From NCBI RefSeq assembly GCF_018326265.1, contig NZ_AP023360.1:5923501-5987500 (forward strand): a DNA stretch of 64,000 bases, written 5' to 3'. The notes beneath the pieces were generated by a model. The model ran no database searches. It was not told the DNA's origin and worked only from the letters and a program-made list of their open reading frames with translations. Each line of letters begins with the position of its first letter. Position 1 is the first letter of the stretch. The position numbers were made by a program, and so were the translations under genes. The stretch comes from Catellatospora sp. IY07-71. GTDB lineage: Bacteria; Actinomycetota; Actinomycetes; Mycobacteriales; Micromonosporaceae. Shown piece after piece: positions 8,986 through 18,667 of this stretch.

Positions 8986-10164
8986 TCACTCGCCGGGGCG
9001 GCCGGTGTCGTGCTCGGCCTGTTCGCGTTCGGCGCGGGTGAGGCGGTCGCCGAGGTGGCCGTGGTGCACGAGAGTCGCCAGGGTGTCCATGATGACCCGG
9101 GCGCCGAGCAGCGAGGTGTTGTCGGCGACGTCGTACGGTGGTGCGATCTCGACGACGTCCATGCCGATGAGGCCCTCCCTGGCCACGGCGCGCACCGCCC
9201 GCAGCGCCTCGCGCGGGGTCATGCCGCCGGGCTCCGGCGTGCCGGTGCCGGGGGCGTACCCGGGGTCGATGACGTCGATGTCGAAGGAGAGGTACACCGC
9301 GTCGGCGTCCTTCCAGGCGATCTCCAGCGCGATGTCCATGGCGCGGTCGATGCCGAGTTCGTCGACGTCGAACATGGTGATCACGGTGGTGTCGATCTCG
9401 TCGGCGACGTGGACGCCCGAATGGTTGCCGATCCAGCCGCCGATGCCGATCTGGACCAGGTTCGAGGGTGGCACGTTGGGCAGCTTGGTGGCGTGCGACC
9501 AGTGGGTCGTATGCATGCGCTCGTCCATGGTCGTGACCGCGGTGTCGATGTGCCGGTCGAAGTGGACGATCCCGAGCCTGCCGTCGACGTGCTTGGCCAG
9601 GGCCTTGGCATCGGGCAGGCCCAGGCTGTGGTCGCCGCCGACGATCACCGGGAACGCGCCCGCGTCGAGGATGTGCGACACGGCCATTTCGACCTGGTCG
9701 AACGTCTTCTCGATGTTGGACGGGATCACGAAGACGTCGCCCGCGTCCCCGATGCTGATCTCCTCGAGCAGGTCCATGCCGAGGTCGGGGCTGTAGGAGT
9801 CGTACAACGCCGAGATGCGCCGCACCGCCTGCGGCCCGAACCGTGCCCCGCTTCGATAGGTCGTGCCCATGTCGAAGGGCGACCCGACGAACGCCACGTC
9901 GTAGCGGCCGATGTCGCGCACGTTCTCGACGTACGGCGACTTCAGAAACGTGTTGACACCGGCGAACATCGGGTCCAGCGACCGGGAGAACAGCGAGATG
10001 TCCCGATCTTTGATCGACGGCGCGGCCTGCAGTCCCAGATCGAGGCTGCGTTCGACCAGTTCGCGGCGCTTTCTCGAGGGCACCTCGCGCAGGCGGCGCC
10101 GCGCTCGCATCCCCGAAAGCCCGGCACGGACCCGGGCCAGCTCGTCATCGCGGTCAGCGGTCAT
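8986..10164 (-). CDS. ureohydrolase (agmatinase/arginase family)
   Basis: A 392-aa binuclear-metal ureohydrolase that releases urea from a guanidino compound. Metal-binding motifs are present in order: GGDHSLG, FDRHIDT (a variant of the usual DAHxD) and SFDIDVIDP, followed by EPGGMTPREALR and VEIAPPYD. An N-terminal extension of about 90 residues (ISLFSRSLDPMFAGVNTFL) is longer than in classic agmatinase. The start at 10164 has GGAGG eight bases upstream; the further ATG at 10218 has none. Substrate could be agmatine, guanidinobutyrate or free guanidine; the FDRH variant resembles sequences I associate with guanidine-hydrolase relatives. It diverges from the phosphoketolase gene. Confidence 0.85.
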   Translation of the reverse strand: MTADRDDELARVRAGLSGMRARRRLREVPSRKRRELVERSLDLGLQAAPSIKDRDISLFSRSLDPMFAGVNTFLKSPYVENVRDIGRYDVAFVGSPFDMGTTYRSGARFGPQAVRRISALYDSYSPDLGMDLLEEISIGDAGDVFVIPSNIEKTFDQVEMAVSHILDAGAFPVIVGGDHSLGLPDAKALAKHVDGRLGIVHFDRHIDTAVTTMDERMHTTHWSHATKLPNVPPSNLVQIGIGGWIGNHSGVHVADEIDTTVITMFDVDELGIDRAMDIALEIAWKDADAVYLSFDIDVIDPGYAPGTGTPEPGGMTPREALRAVRAVAREGLIGMDVVEIAPPYDVADNTSLLGARVIMDTLATLVHHGHLGDRLTRAEREQAEHDTGRPGE

Positions 10165-10275
10165 GACGACACCTCCACTCGCTCGCCTGCGCAGCGGCTC
10201 CCGGGGATGCCTCTTCACCCTACGCGCGTCCGCCGGTGACGGCGGTCCATAACGTGCCGGCCGCGCACGCCGGAC

Positions 10276-10289
10276 GGGACCGAAGTCCC
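10276..10289 (+). promoter_or_regulatory. DosR/DevR-type box 1 upstream of phosphoketolase
   Basis: GGGACCGAAGTCCC matches all informative positions of the DosR core GGGAC-N4-GNCCC and is almost fully symmetric. It lies 118 bp before the phosphoketolase start, paired with a second box 60 bp away. The sequence is direct; the assignment to a DosR-like regulator is inferred, as no regulator gene lies in the window. Confidence 0.7.
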
Positions 10290-10335
10290 GATTCTCCTGA
10301 AGGGAAGGCGACGACCTGCACCGACCGGCAGCGGC

Positions 10336-10349
10336 GGGACCAAAGTCCT
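10336..10349 (+). promoter_or_regulatory. DosR/DevR-type box 2 upstream of phosphoketolase
   Basis: GGGACCAAAGTCCT departs from the DosR core only in the last base. Its centre is exactly 60 bp from that of box 1, so both would face the same side of the helix if turns are about 10 bp. It lies 58 bp before the phosphoketolase ATG, a normal position for an activator site. Confidence 0.68.
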
Positions 10350-10406
10350 TCGGGGTCGGGCGGGCAGGCCCTACGTCGCAACGGTCACTGGGGCCACGCT
10401 GGCCTC

Positions 10407-12767
10407 ATGCATACCGTGGAGGGCGCCCCGCTGGGCGCGCAGGAACTCGCCCGCGTCGACGCGCACTGGCGGGCCGCCAACTACCTGTCCGTCGGGCAGA
10501 TCTACCTGATGGGCAACCCGTTGCTGCGTGAGCCGCTGCTTCCGGAGCACGTCAAGCCGCGGCTGCTGGGCCACTGGGGCACCACGCCGGGCCTGAACCT
10601 GCTCTACACGCATCTGAGCCGCATCGTCGCGGCCCGCCGCCAGGAGACGATCTTCATCACGGGGCCGGGTCACGGTGGTCCGGGCCTGGTGGCCAACACG
10701 TGGCTGGAGGGCGCCTACAGCGAGGTGTATCCGCACGTCAGCCAGGACGAGCGGGGCATGGCGCGGCTGTTCCGGCAGTTCTCGTTCCCCGGCGGCGTGC
10801 CCAGCCACGTCGCGCCCGAGACGCCCGGCTCGATTCACGAGGGCGGCGAGCTGGGCTACAGCCTGTCGCACGCGTACGGCGCCGCGCTGGACAACCCGCA
10901 GCTGCTGGTCGCCTGCGTCATCGGCGACGGCGAGGCCGAGACCGGTCCGCTGGCCGCGTCGTGGCACTCCAACAAGTTCCTCGACCCCGTCGGCGACGGC
11001 GTGGTGCTGCCGATCCTGCACCTCAACGGATACAAGATCGCCAACCCGACGGTGCTGGCCCGGCTCGGCGACGACGAGCTGACGGCACTGCTGACCGGCT
11101 ACGGGCACAAGCCCTACCTGGTCGACGGCGACGACCCGGCGCAGGTGCACCAGCGGCTGGCCGCGACGCTCGACGCCGTCTGCGACGAGATCGCCGACAT
11201 CCAGGCGGCGGCCCGGCTGGGCGAGGTCACCACCCGGCCGCGCTGGCCGATGATCGTGCTGCGCACACCGAAGGGCTGGACCGGCCCGAAGCAGGTCGAC
11301 GGCGTGCCGGTCGAGGGCACGTGGCGGGCGCACCAGGTGCCGCTGTCGGCGGCCCGCGACGACGCCGCGCATCTGGAGATGCTCGCCGGCTGGATGCGCT
11401 CGTACCGGCCCGAGGAGCTGTTCGACGCCGACGGCGGACCACGGCCGGAGGTCGTCGGCTGGCTGCCCACGGGCGAACTGCGGATGGGGGCCAACCCGCA
11501 CGCCAACGGCGGGCGCCTGGCCCGGGACCTGGAGCTGCCCGACTTCCGGGCGTACGGCGTCAAGGCGGGCGAGACCGCCGAACCGACGCGGGTACTGGGC
11601 GGCTGGGTGCGCGACGTCATGGCGACCAACGCCGAGCACCGCAACTTCCGGGTGGTCGGCCCGGACGAGACGGAGTCGAACCGGCTCGGTGCCGTGCTGG
11701 ACGTCACCGGCAAGGCCTGGCACGCCCGCACCGTCGGCACCGACCAGCACCTGGACCGGCACGGGCGGGTGATGGAGATCCTGTCCGAGCACACCTGCCA
11801 GGGCTGGCTGGAGGGCTACCTGCTCACCGGCCGGCACGGCCTGTTCTCCTGCTACGAGGCGTTCGTGCACATCGTCGACTCGATGGTCAACCAGCACGCC
11901 AAGTGGCTGAAGGTCACCCGCGAGCTGGACTGGCGCAAGCCGATCCCGTCCCTGAACTACCTGCTGACCTCGCACGTGTGGCGCCAGGACCACAACGGCT
12001 TCTCCCACCAGGACCCCGGTTTCATCGACCACGTCGTCAACAAGAAGGCCGACGTGATCCGCGTCTACCTGCCCCCGGACGCCAACACGCTGCTGTCGGT
12101 CGCCGACCACTGCCTGCGCAGCCGCGACTACGTGAACGTGATCGTGGCCGGCAAGCAGCCGGCGCCGACGTTCCTGGACATGGACGAGGCGGTGGCGCAC
12201 TGCACCCGGGGGCTGGGCATCTGGCCGTGGGCCGCCGACGACCGCGGCGACCCCGACGTCGTGCTCGCCGCCGCCGGCGACGTGCCGACGATGGAGGTGC
12301 TGGCCGCAGCGGACCTGCTGCGCGAGCACCTGCCGCAGCTACGGGTCCGGGTCGTCAACGTCGTGGACCTGATGCGGCTGCAGCCGCAGAGCGAGCACCC
12401 GCACGGGCTGCCCGACGCCGAGTACGACGCCATCTTCACCACCGACCGGCCGGTCGTCTTCGCCTACCACGGCTACCCGTGGCTCATCCACCGGCTGACC
12501 TACCGCCGCAACGGCCACGAGCACCTGCACGTGCGCGGATACAAGGAGGAGGGCACCACCACGACCCCGTTCGACATGCTGGTGCGCAACGACATGGACC
12601 GCTACCACCTGGTCATCGACGTCATCGACCGGGTCCCGGGGCTGGCCCGCAGCGCCGCCGGGCTGCGTCAGGCCATGGTCGACAAACGGACGGAGCACGC
12701 GGCGTACATCCGCGAGACGGGCCAGGACCTGCCCGAGATCCGTGACTGGCAGCCGCCGCAGCGCTGA
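10407..12767 (+). CDS. xfp: D-xylulose-5-P/D-fructose-6-P phosphoketolase
   Basis: A 786-aa TPP-dependent phosphoketolase that splits xylulose-5-P or fructose-6-P to acetyl-P plus a triose- or tetrose-P. Family hallmarks: [12 protein letters not shown] near the N terminus, GPGHGGPG, the TPP-binding [11 protein letters not shown] with [10 protein letters not shown], then [17 protein letters not shown], and the C-terminal [16 protein letters not shown]. Length is that of the family. The chosen ATG gives the usual N terminus ([19 protein letters not shown]) but has a weak ribosome binding site. Two DosR-type boxes upstream suggest induction under hypoxia, fitting a bypass that makes acetyl-P and ATP without respiration. 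Confidence 0.95.
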   Translation: MHTVEGAPLGAQELARVDAHWRAANYLSVGQIYLMGNPLLREPLLPEHVKPRLLGHWGTTPGLNLLYTHLSRIVAARRQETIFITGPGHGGPGLVANTWLEGAYSEVYPHVSQDERGMARLFRQFSFPGGVPSHVAPETPGSIHEGGELGYSLSHAYGAALDNPQLLVACVIGDGEAETGPLAASWHSNKFLDPVGDGVVLPILHLNGYKIANPTVLARLGDDELTALLTGYGHKPYLVDGDDPAQVHQRLAATLDAVCDEIADIQAAARLGEVTTRPRWPMIVLRTPKGWTGPKQVDGVPVEGTWRAHQVPLSAARDDAAHLEMLAGWMRSYRPEELFDADGGPRPEVVGWLPTGELRMGANPHANGGRLARDLELPDFRAYGVKAGETAEPTRVLGGWVRDVMATNAEHRNFRVVGPDETESNRLGAVLDVTGKAWHARTVGTDQHLDRHGRVMEILSEHTCQGWLEGYLLTGRHGLFSCYEAFVHIVDSMVNQHAKWLKVTRELDWRKPIPSLNYLLTSHVWRQDHNGFSHQDPGFIDHVVNKKADVIRVYLPPDANTLLSVADHCLRSRDYVNVIVAGKQPAPTFLDMDEAVAHCTRGLGIWPWAADDRGDPDVVLAAAGDVPTMEVLAAADLLREHLPQLRVRVVNVVDLMRLQPQSEHPHGLPDAEYDAIFTTDRPVVFAYHGYPWLIHRLTYRRNGHEHLHVRGYKEEGTTTTPFDMLVRNDMDRYHLVIDVIDRVPGLARSAAGLRQAMVDKRTEHAAYIRETGQDLPEIRDWQPPQR

Positions 12768-12897
12768 TCCAGAGTGCGGCCGCCGAGGGCCGCAGGGCGA
12801 ACGGCGTCCGGGCCGACCGGGCACGGCAGCTCTGCGGCTCGCGCACAGGTTTGCCTGTCAGGAACACGGGCATCCGCAGGCCGTGAGAAGCGGACGG

Positions 12898-14019
12898 GTG
12901 ACCGCCGGCGAGGTCTTCCGCTGGGCGGCCGCAGGCGCGTGCGGCATTGCCGTGGTCGGAATGGGCCTGGTCGCGCTGTGGACGGTACGGGGCGTGCTGG
13001 CACTGGTGCTGGTGTCGCTGTTCGTGGCGGTCAGCCTCGACCCGGCCGTGCGCTGGCTCGTCCGCCACCGCGTCCGGCGGCCGTACGCCGTCGCCGCGAT
13101 CCTCGCCGTCGTGGTGGGCGCGCTGGCGGCGCTGGTGGTCGGCGTCGGGCCGGCGCTGGTGAGCCAGGCAGGCAACCTGGTCAAGGACCTGCCGGGCTAC
13201 ATCGCGGGCCTCGACGAGCGCTCGCCCGTCTTCCGGGAGCTCAGCACCCGTTACGGGCTGGGCGACCGGCTCAACGAGCTGGCGGCCTCGGTGCCGGCCT
13301 GGGCCGCCACGAACCTGCTCAGCATGTTCCAGACCTTCCTCGAAGGGTTGGCCACCGCGGTGACGGTCCTGGTCCTGTCGCTGTACTTCCTGGCCGACAT
13401 GCCGCGGCTGCGCCGCCGCGCCCAGCTCGTCGCACCTGACCGGCACCGGGAGCGGGTGCGCCGCATCGTCGACACGGCGGTCGACAAGGTCGGCTCGTAC
13501 ATGATCGGTAACGCGGTCATCTCGCTGATCGCAGGTGTGGTCGCCTACCTGGGCCTGATGATCCTCGACGTCCCGTTCGCGCTGCCGCTGGCGCTGATCG
13601 TCGCGATCACCGATCTCATCCCGCTGGTCGGGGCGACCCTCGGCATGGCGGTCTGCGGCGCGGTCGCCGCGATGACCTCCGGGCTGTGGCCGGCCGCGAT
13701 CGGGATCGTGCTCTGGCTGCTGATCTATCAGCAGGTGGAGAACTACTGGATCGTACCGCTGATGATGCGCCGCAGCCTGGACATGCCGTCCCTGGCCGTC
13801 CTGCTGGCGGGCCTGATCGGCGCGGCCCTGCTGGGCCTGATCGGCGCGCTGATGGCCATCCCGATCGCGGCCACGATCAAGGCCGTGATCGTGGAGCTGC
13901 GTACTCCCCTGCCGCCGCCCGGCTACGCGATCGACCATCCGGTCGACGATCCGGAGTTGAGCGCGCTCGCCGCCGAAGCGGATCCTGCCGTGCCCGCGAT
14001 GAGGACCGCCGCCGACTGA
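12898..14019 (+). CDS. AI-2E transporter family (PerM-like) membrane protein
   Basis: About 373 aa with seven or eight predicted membrane segments: an N-terminal pair (GIAVVGMGLVALWTV, GVLALVLVSLFVAVSLDP), a long extracytoplasmic amphipathic stretch (residues ~95-150), and the C-terminal permease core with the family pattern VAITDLIPLVGATLG and the QQVENYWIVP loop. Members move autoinducer-2, auxin-like or unknown solutes; no substrate is implied here. The GTG at 12898 follows GAGAAG at good spacing; a GTG at 12883 is the alternative. It lies 130 bp after xfp on the same strand. Confidence 0.85.
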   Translation: MTAGEVFRWAAAGACGIAVVGMGLVALWTVRGVLALVLVSLFVAVSLDPAVRWLVRHRVRRPYAVAAILAVVVGALAALVVGVGPALVSQAGNLVKDLPGYIAGLDERSPVFRELSTRYGLGDRLNELAASVPAWAATNLLSMFQTFLEGLATAVTVLVLSLYFLADMPRLRRRAQLVAPDRHRERVRRIVDTAVDKVGSYMIGNAVISLIAGVVAYLGLMILDVPFALPLALIVAITDLIPLVGATLGMAVCGAVAAMTSGLWPAAIGIVLWLLIYQQVENYWIVPLMMRRSLDMPSLAVLLAGLIGAALLGLIGALMAIPIAATIKAVIVELRTPLPPPGYAIDHPVDDPELSALAAEADPAVPAMRTAAD

Positions 14020-14143
14020 GCCTTGCCGGGTTCGCCCGTCGGCGTGCCCGTCGGGCTGTCGGCGCGGGCGGATTTCTCCCGGTGCGGCTACCCGGGTGCC
14101 GGGCGAGACCGCAGCACCGCTGACACAACCCACCGGCACGGGA

Positions 14144-14890
14144 TCAGTACGTGTTCAACCCGTGGGAGCGGAACACCACCCGGGCGGCTTCGACGGCCGC
14201 CGGGGGCGGAGCGGCCACGTGGCGGAGGGGAAAATCCAGGCCGAGCGCCTCGTACTTGTGGCTGCCGAGACGGTGGAACGGCAGCACCTCGACCCGCTGG
14301 ACGCTGCGCAGCCCGGCCGCGAACGCGGCGAGCGCCTCGATGCCGGCCTGGCCGTCGGTCAGGCCGGGGACTAGGACGAACCGGATCCACATGGGGATGG
14401 CCGCATCCGACAGCCGCCTGGCGAACCGCAGTGTCGGGGTGACGTCGCCGGTCCTGGTGACGCGCCGGTAGGTGGCGGGGTCGTGGGCCTTGACGTCGAG
14501 CAGGACGAGGTCGACGGCGTCCAGCAGAGTGTCGTCGGCGCGGTCGCCGAGGAAGCCGCTGGTGTCCAGGGCCGTGTGCAGTCCGAGGTCGCGGCAGCGG
14601 CGCAGCACCTCGCGGGTGAACGCGGGTTGCAGCAGCGGTTCCCCGCCGGACAGGGTCACCCCTCCCCCGGCGACCCGGATGAACCGCCGGTACTTGCCGA
14701 TCTCCGCCATGAGCTGGTCAACGGTGGTGGGGGTGCCGTTGCGGCGGTGCCAGGTGTCGGGGCTGTGGCAGTACAGGCAGCGCAGCGGGCAGCCGGCGAG
14801 GAACGCGGTGAAGCGGGTGCCGGGGCCGTCCACCCCCGTCGACAGGTCGAAGGAGTGGACGGCCCCGGTCAGGGCGCTCGGCGTCGTCAT
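14144..14890 (-). CDS. pflA: pyruvate formate-lyase activating enzyme
   Basis: A 248-aa radical-SAM enzyme that installs the glycyl radical on pyruvate formate-lyase. The [4Fe-4S] motif CX3CX2C is visible as GCPLRCLYCHSPD, followed by GGGVTLSGGEPLLQ, DTSGFLGD and LLDVKAHDP, the usual order for PflA. The ATG at 14890 has AAGGAG close upstream. In the uninterrupted arrangement it would directly follow pflB; here a TnpB element separates the two by 1.37 kb, so it may have lost its normal co-transcription and depend on read-through or a promoter in the element. Confidence 0.93.
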   Translation of the reverse strand: MTTPSALTGAVHSFDLSTGVDGPGTRFTAFLAGCPLRCLYCHSPDTWHRRNGTPTTVDQLMAEIGKYRRFIRVAGGGVTLSGGEPLLQPAFTREVLRRCRDLGLHTALDTSGFLGDRADDTLLDAVDLVLLDVKAHDPATYRRVTRTGDVTPTLRFARRLSDAAIPMWIRFVLVPGLTDGQAGIEALAAFAAGLRSVQRVEVLPFHRLGSHKYEALGLDFPLRHVAAPPPAAVEAARVVFRSHGLNTY

Positions 14891-14907
14891 CAGACTCCTT
14901 CTGTGGA

Positions 14908-14927
14908 CTCCGGCCTTCAGGCCGGAG
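14908..14927 (+). repeat. IS left-end hairpin
   Basis: A perfect 8-bp stem CTCCGGCC / GGCCGGAG around a TTCA tetraloop, followed by AGGAAA. This is the subterminal imperfect-palindrome type recognised by Y1 (TnpA) transposases at the left end of IS605-family elements. Confidence 0.75.
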
Positions 14928-15042
14928 AGGAAACAGAACACCTGCGGAGCAGGACAGGCCGAGCCGATCCGCCGCCAAGGCGGACCGGCGCACTCCCGCA
15001 CCTCGCGGCGAGGCCGCCCATTCGTCCAGTTAGGATTCGCAC

Positions 15043-16248
15043 ATGTCGAGGACCGTGAAGCGGGCGTTCAAGTACCGCTTCTACCCGACCGACGTGCAGG
15101 CCGCGCAGCTGTCGCGGACGTTCGGGTGCGTCCGGCTGGTCTACAACATGGCCCTGGCTGCCCGCACCGAGGCATGGGCCCAGCGCCGGGAACGGGTAGG
15201 CTACAACGCCACCTCCGCGTTGCTCACCGGATGGAAAAAGACCGAGGAGCTGGCGTTTCTCAACGAGGTCTCGTCCGTGCCACTGCAGCAGGTGCTGCGG
15301 CACCTGCAAACCGCGTTCGGCAACTTCTGGGCAAAACGTGCCAGGCACCCGCACTTCAAGTCCAGGAAACGCTCGCGCCGCTCGGCCGAATACACCACCA
15401 GCGCGTTCCGCTGGCGCGACGGCCGACTCACCCTGGCCAAGATGACCGAACCCCTCGACATCGTGTGGTCGCGGCCGCTGCCCGACGGGGTGTCCCCGTC
15501 GACGGTGACCGTGTCGTGCGACGCGGCCGGACGCTGGTTCGTGTCCCTGCTCTGCGACGACACCATCACCCAGACCCCCGCCACCGGCCAGGTCGGCATC
15601 GACGCCGGGATCGACAGTCTGCTCACCCTGTCCACCGGCGAGAAGATCACCAACCCCAGGCACGAGCACGCCTACCACAAGCGGCTGGCCCGCGCCCAGC
15701 GCGATCTGGCCCGCAAGCAGAAGGGCTCGGCCAACCGGGCCAAAGCCCGGTTCAAGGTCGCCCGCATCCACGCCCGGATCGCGGACCGGAGGCGTGACCA
15801 CCTGCACAAGCTGACGACTCGGCTCGTTCGCGAAAACCAAGCGATCGTGATCGAGGACCTGACCGTCCGCAACATGGTCAAGAACCATCGCCTGGCCCGC
15901 GCGATCAGCGACGCGGCCTGGCGGCAGCTGCGCACCATGCTCGAGTACAAGACCGCCTGGCACGGCCGGGACCTGATCGTCGTCGACCGCTGGTTTCCCT
16001 CGTCCAAGCTGTGCTCGGCGTGCGGTGCCCTCGCTGAACGGATGCCGCTGAACGTGCGAGAGTGGACCTGCCAATGCGGCAGCACCCACGACCGTGACGT
16101 CAACGCGGCCCGCAACATCCTGGCCGCCGGACTGGCGGTGACAGCCTGCGGAGACGATGTAAGACCTCAACGAGAATCCTCTCGGACGGGGCAGTCGTCG
16201 GCGAAACAGGAAGACCCGAGGGCGACCAAGGGAATCCCCGTCCTTTAG
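15043..16248 (+). CDS. tnpB: TnpB RNA-guided nuclease
   Basis: A 401-aa TnpB. N-terminal FKYRFYPT and FGCVRLVYNMAL, then the split RuvC nuclease: D187 in VGIDAGID, E271 in IVIEDL, and the DRD triplet at 350-352 in HDRDVNAARNIL. A zinc knuckle lies at C324/C327 and C343/C345. All catalytic residues are present and there is no frameshift, so the nuclease is probably active. Its stop codon lies in the right-end hairpin, the normal place for the overlapping guide RNA. It runs antisense to pflB and pflA. Confidence 0.93.
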   Translation: MSRTVKRAFKYRFYPTDVQAAQLSRTFGCVRLVYNMALAARTEAWAQRRERVGYNATSALLTGWKKTEELAFLNEVSSVPLQQVLRHLQTAFGNFWAKRARHPHFKSRKRSRRSAEYTTSAFRWRDGRLTLAKMTEPLDIVWSRPLPDGVSPSTVTVSCDAAGRWFVSLLCDDTITQTPATGQVGIDAGIDSLLTLSTGEKITNPRHEHAYHKRLARAQRDLARKQKGSANRAKARFKVARIHARIADRRRDHLHKLTTRLVRENQAIVIEDLTVRNMVKNHRLARAISDAAWRQLRTMLEYKTAWHGRDLIVVDRWFPSSKLCSACGALAERMPLNVREWTCQCGSTHDRDVNAARNILAAGLAVTACGDDVRPQRESSRTGQSSAKQEDPRATKGIPVL

Positions 16249-16265
16249 GGCGGGGAGGATGTCAA
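16130..16265 (+). ncRNA. candidate omega (reRNA) guide RNA of TnpB
   Basis: In TnpB elements the guide RNA is made from the 3' part of tnpB through the right end. Here the right end is CCCCGTCC / GGGCGGGG (one G-U pair) around TTTA at 16236-16255, then AGGATG and TCAA. The guide would start at 16266 and read the last codons of pflB. The 5' boundary is a guess from known examples; only the hairpin and end are seen. Confidence 0.5.
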
Positions 16266-18505
16266 AGCGCCTCGTGGAAGGTGCGGGAGATGACGTCGCG
16301 TTGCTGTTCGGTGGTCAGCCGGACGAAGTTGACGGCGTATCCCGACACCCTGATGGTCAGTTGCGGGTGGCGTTCGGGGTGGGCCATGGCGTCTTCGAGG
16401 GTGGCCCGGTCGAGCACGTTGACGTTCATGTGGAAGCCGCCGGCGTCGGTGTATCCGTCGAGTACGCCGACGAGGTTGTCGATCTGATCGTCGCGGTGGT
16501 GGCCGAGGGCGTCGGGGGCGATGGTCTCGGTGAGGGAGATCCCGTCGCGGGCTTCGGCGTAGGGCAGTTTCGCCACCGAGAGGGCCGCGGCGACCAGGCC
16601 GTGGTGGTCGCGGCCGTTCATCGGGTTGGCGCCCGGGGCGAACGGCTCGCCGGCGCGGCGGCCGTCGGGGGTGTTGCCGGTGTGGCGGCCGTAGACGACG
16701 TTGGAGGTGATGGTCAGCACGGACAGGGTCGGCTCGGCGCCGCGGTAGGTCTGCTGCCGGCGGACCTTGTCCATGAAGGTGGTGACCAGCCACACCGCGA
16801 TGCCGTCGGCGCGGTCGTCGTTGTTGCCGAAGGCCGGGTACTCGCCGTCGGCGGCGAAGTCCACGGCCAGCCCGCTCTGGTCGCGCAGGACCTTGACGCG
16901 GGTGTGCCGGATCGCCGAAAGGCTGTCGGCGGCGACCGACAGGCCGGCCAGGCCGGTGGCCAGGAACCGGTGCACGGGATGGTCGTGCAGCGCCATCTCC
17001 AGCCGCTCGTAGCTGTAGCGGTCGTGCATGCGGTGGATCACGTTGAGCGCGTCGACGTAGGTTTCGGCCAGCCAGTCCAGGGTGCGGTCGAGCGCCGTGA
17101 CCACCTCGGCGTAGTCGAGCACCTCCCCGCCGACCGGTGGGGTGGCGGGGGCGACCTGCTCGCCGGTGATCTCGTCGCGGCCGCCGTTGATCGCGTACAG
17201 CACCGCCTTGGCGAGGTTGGCCCGGGCGCCGAAGAACTGCATGTCCTTACCGACCCGCAGCGCCGACACGCAGCAGGCGATGGCGGTGTCGTCGTCGTAG
17301 GCGGCGCGGATGAGGTCGTCGTTCTCGTACTGGATCGCGCTGGTGTCCAGCGACACCCGGGCGCAGAACCGCTTGAACCCCTCCGGCAGCAGCGGCGACC
17401 AGAGCACCGTCAGGTTCGGTTCGGGTGCCGGGCCGAGGTTGTACAGGGTCTGCAGGTACCGGAAGCTGGTGCGGGAGACGAGCGTCTCGCCGTCGGCGCG
17501 CATGCCGCCCAGCGCCTCGGTGACCCAGGTGGGGTCGCCGGAGAACAGCTGGTCGTACTCCGGTGTGCGCAGGAACCGGATGATCCGCAGTTTGATCACG
17601 AAGTCGTCGATCAGCTCCTGCGCGCGTTCCTCGGTGATGGTGCCCTCGGCCAGGTCGCGTTGCAGGTAGATGTCGAGGAACGTGGCCGTGCGGCCCAGCG
17701 ACATGGCCGCGCCGTTCTGCTCCTTGGTGGCGGCCAGGTAGGCGAAGTACAGCCACTGGATCGCCTCGCGCCCGTCGCGGGCGGGGCCGGAGATGTCGTG
17801 GCCGTAGGCGGCGGCCATGCCGCGCAGCTCCTCCAGTGCGCGGATCTGCTCGGCGAGCTCCTCGCGGTCGCGGATCACGTCCTCGGTGGAGCGGTTCACG
17901 TCCAGGCTCGCCTTGATCGCGCGGCGGTCGTCGATGAGCCGCTGCACCCCGTAGAGCGCGACCCGGCGGTAGTCGCCGATGATGCGGCCGCGGCCGTAGG
18001 CGTCGGGCAGCCCGGTGATGATGTGCGAGCGCCGTGCCGCCAGGACCGACGCGGGGTAGGCGTCGAAGACGGCGTCGTTGTGGGTCTTGCGGTACGTGGA
18101 GAAGACCGTGCGCACCGCGGGGTCGAGGTGGTAGCCGTAGGCGTGCAGCCCGGCTTCGACCATGCGCAGGCCGCCGTTGGGCATGATCGCTCGGCGCAGC
18201 GGCGCGTCGGTCTGCAGTCCGACGATCAGCTCCAGGTCCCGTTCGATGTAGCCGGGGGCGTGCGAGGTGATGGTCGAGGGCGTGGCGGTGTCGGCGTCGA
18301 GGATGCCGAGACGGCGCTCCTGGGCGAACAGATCGGTGAGCCGGTGCCAGAGGGTGCGGGTGCGTTCGGTGGAGCCGGACAGGAACGCCGGCCCGCCCCA
18401 GTAGGCCTGGTGGTTGTCGTGGATGAACGCGGCGACGTCGATACGTTCGCGCCAGTCCCGGCCGGCGAAGGTCCGCCAGGCGGCGGACTGCTCATTCCCG
18501 TTCAT
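16262..18505 (-). CDS. pflB: pyruvate formate-lyase (formate C-acetyltransferase)
   Basis: A 747-aa glycyl-radical enzyme converting pyruvate and CoA to acetyl-CoA and formate without oxygen. The active-site pair C411-C412 is in IACCVSAL and the radical glycine G722 in RVSGYAVNF, both intact. The C terminus ([15 protein letters not shown]) ends at the same place as the E. coli enzyme, so the adjacent TnpB insertion has not cut the protein; the TGA lies in the element's terminal TCAA. The ATG at 18505 has AGGAAGG six bases upstream, better than 18511. Two DosR-like boxes lie just upstream, fitting hypoxic expression of this oxygen-sensitive enzyme. Confidence 0.96.
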   Translation of the reverse strand: MNGNEQSAAWRTFAGRDWRERIDVAAFIHDNHQAYWGGPAFLSGSTERTRTLWHRLTDLFAQERRLGILDADTATPSTITSHAPGYIERDLELIVGLQTDAPLRRAIMPNGGLRMVEAGLHAYGYHLDPAVRTVFSTYRKTHNDAVFDAYPASVLAARRSHIITGLPDAYGRGRIIGDYRRVALYGVQRLIDDRRAIKASLDVNRSTEDVIRDREELAEQIRALEELRGMAAAYGHDISGPARDGREAIQWLYFAYLAATKEQNGAAMSLGRTATFLDIYLQRDLAEGTITEERAQELIDDFVIKLRIIRFLRTPEYDQLFSGDPTWVTEALGGMRADGETLVSRTSFRYLQTLYNLGPAPEPNLTVLWSPLLPEGFKRFCARVSLDTSAIQYENDDLIRAAYDDDTAIACCVSALRVGKDMQFFGARANLAKAVLYAINGGRDEITGEQVAPATPPVGGEVLDYAEVVTALDRTLDWLAETYVDALNVIHRMHDRYSYERLEMALHDHPVHRFLATGLAGLSVAADSLSAIRHTRVKVLRDQSGLAVDFAADGEYPAFGNNDDRADGIAVWLVTTFMDKVRRQQTYRGAEPTLSVLTITSNVVYGRHTGNTPDGRRAGEPFAPGANPMNGRDHHGLVAAALSVAKLPYAEARDGISLTETIAPDALGHHRDDQIDNLVGVLDGYTDAGGFHMNVNVLDRATLEDAMAHPERHPQLTIRVSGYAVNFVRLTTEQQRDVISRTFHEAL

Positions 18506-18566
18506 CGGCATCCTTCCTGTGGTGTGCTCGCGCATCCAGCCTCTGCCCGATCGCGCCGCCCGCGCA

Positions 18567-18580
18567 GGGCCGTTGGTCCC
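18567..18580 (-). promoter_or_regulatory. DosR/DevR-type box A between pflB and doxX-like gene
   Basis: Read on the minus strand this is GGGACCAACGGCCC, a full match to the DosR core GGGAC-N4-GNCCC. It lies 62 bp upstream of pflB and about 90 bp upstream of the divergent DoxX-like gene, so it could serve either. Confidence 0.65.
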
Positions 18581-18588
18581 TTCTGGAC

Positions 18589-18602
18589 GGGACGCGCGGC
18601 AC
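18589..18602 (+). promoter_or_regulatory. DosR/DevR-type box B between pflB and doxX-like gene
   Basis: GGGACGCGCGGCAC matches the DosR core except for one base in the right half-site. It sits 22 bp from box A (start to start), the near-adjacent pairing often seen for DosR sites. It lies 66 bp before the DoxX-like gene. Confidence 0.5.
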
Positions 18603-18667
18603 TGCTGCGGCCGCCACCGACGGCGGGATGCTCAAGGCGCCACCCCCGAAGAGGAAGGAATCCGGCG

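Larger units (their letters stand above)
14901..16265 (+). mobile_element. IS200/IS605-type TnpB-only element
   Basis: An insertion between pflB and pflA with the structure of a single-strand-transposing element: a left-end hairpin (14908-14927), tnpB, a right-end hairpin (16236-16255) that overlaps the tnpB stop, and a terminal TCAA (16262-16265) like the right cleavage tetranucleotide of IS608-type elements. There are no terminal inverted repeats and no tnpA, so it needs a transposase in trans. The right edge is set by the pflB stop codon. The left edge is placed just before the hairpin, after the pflA ribosome binding site, and is uncertain by about 10 bp. Confidence 0.8.

Noticed and set aside
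10371-12745. Two very long frames (652 and 681 codons) within xfp on other frames
   Set aside because: Overlap the strongly conserved phosphoketolase; composition is Arg/Gly/Ala-rich as expected of shadows.
16259-18667. Long plus-strand open frame antisense to pflB, continuous with the DoxX-like gene
   Set aside because: High-GC antisense shadow: no ribosome binding site, no domain, low-complexity Val/Gly/Arg composition. The real gene begins at 18668.
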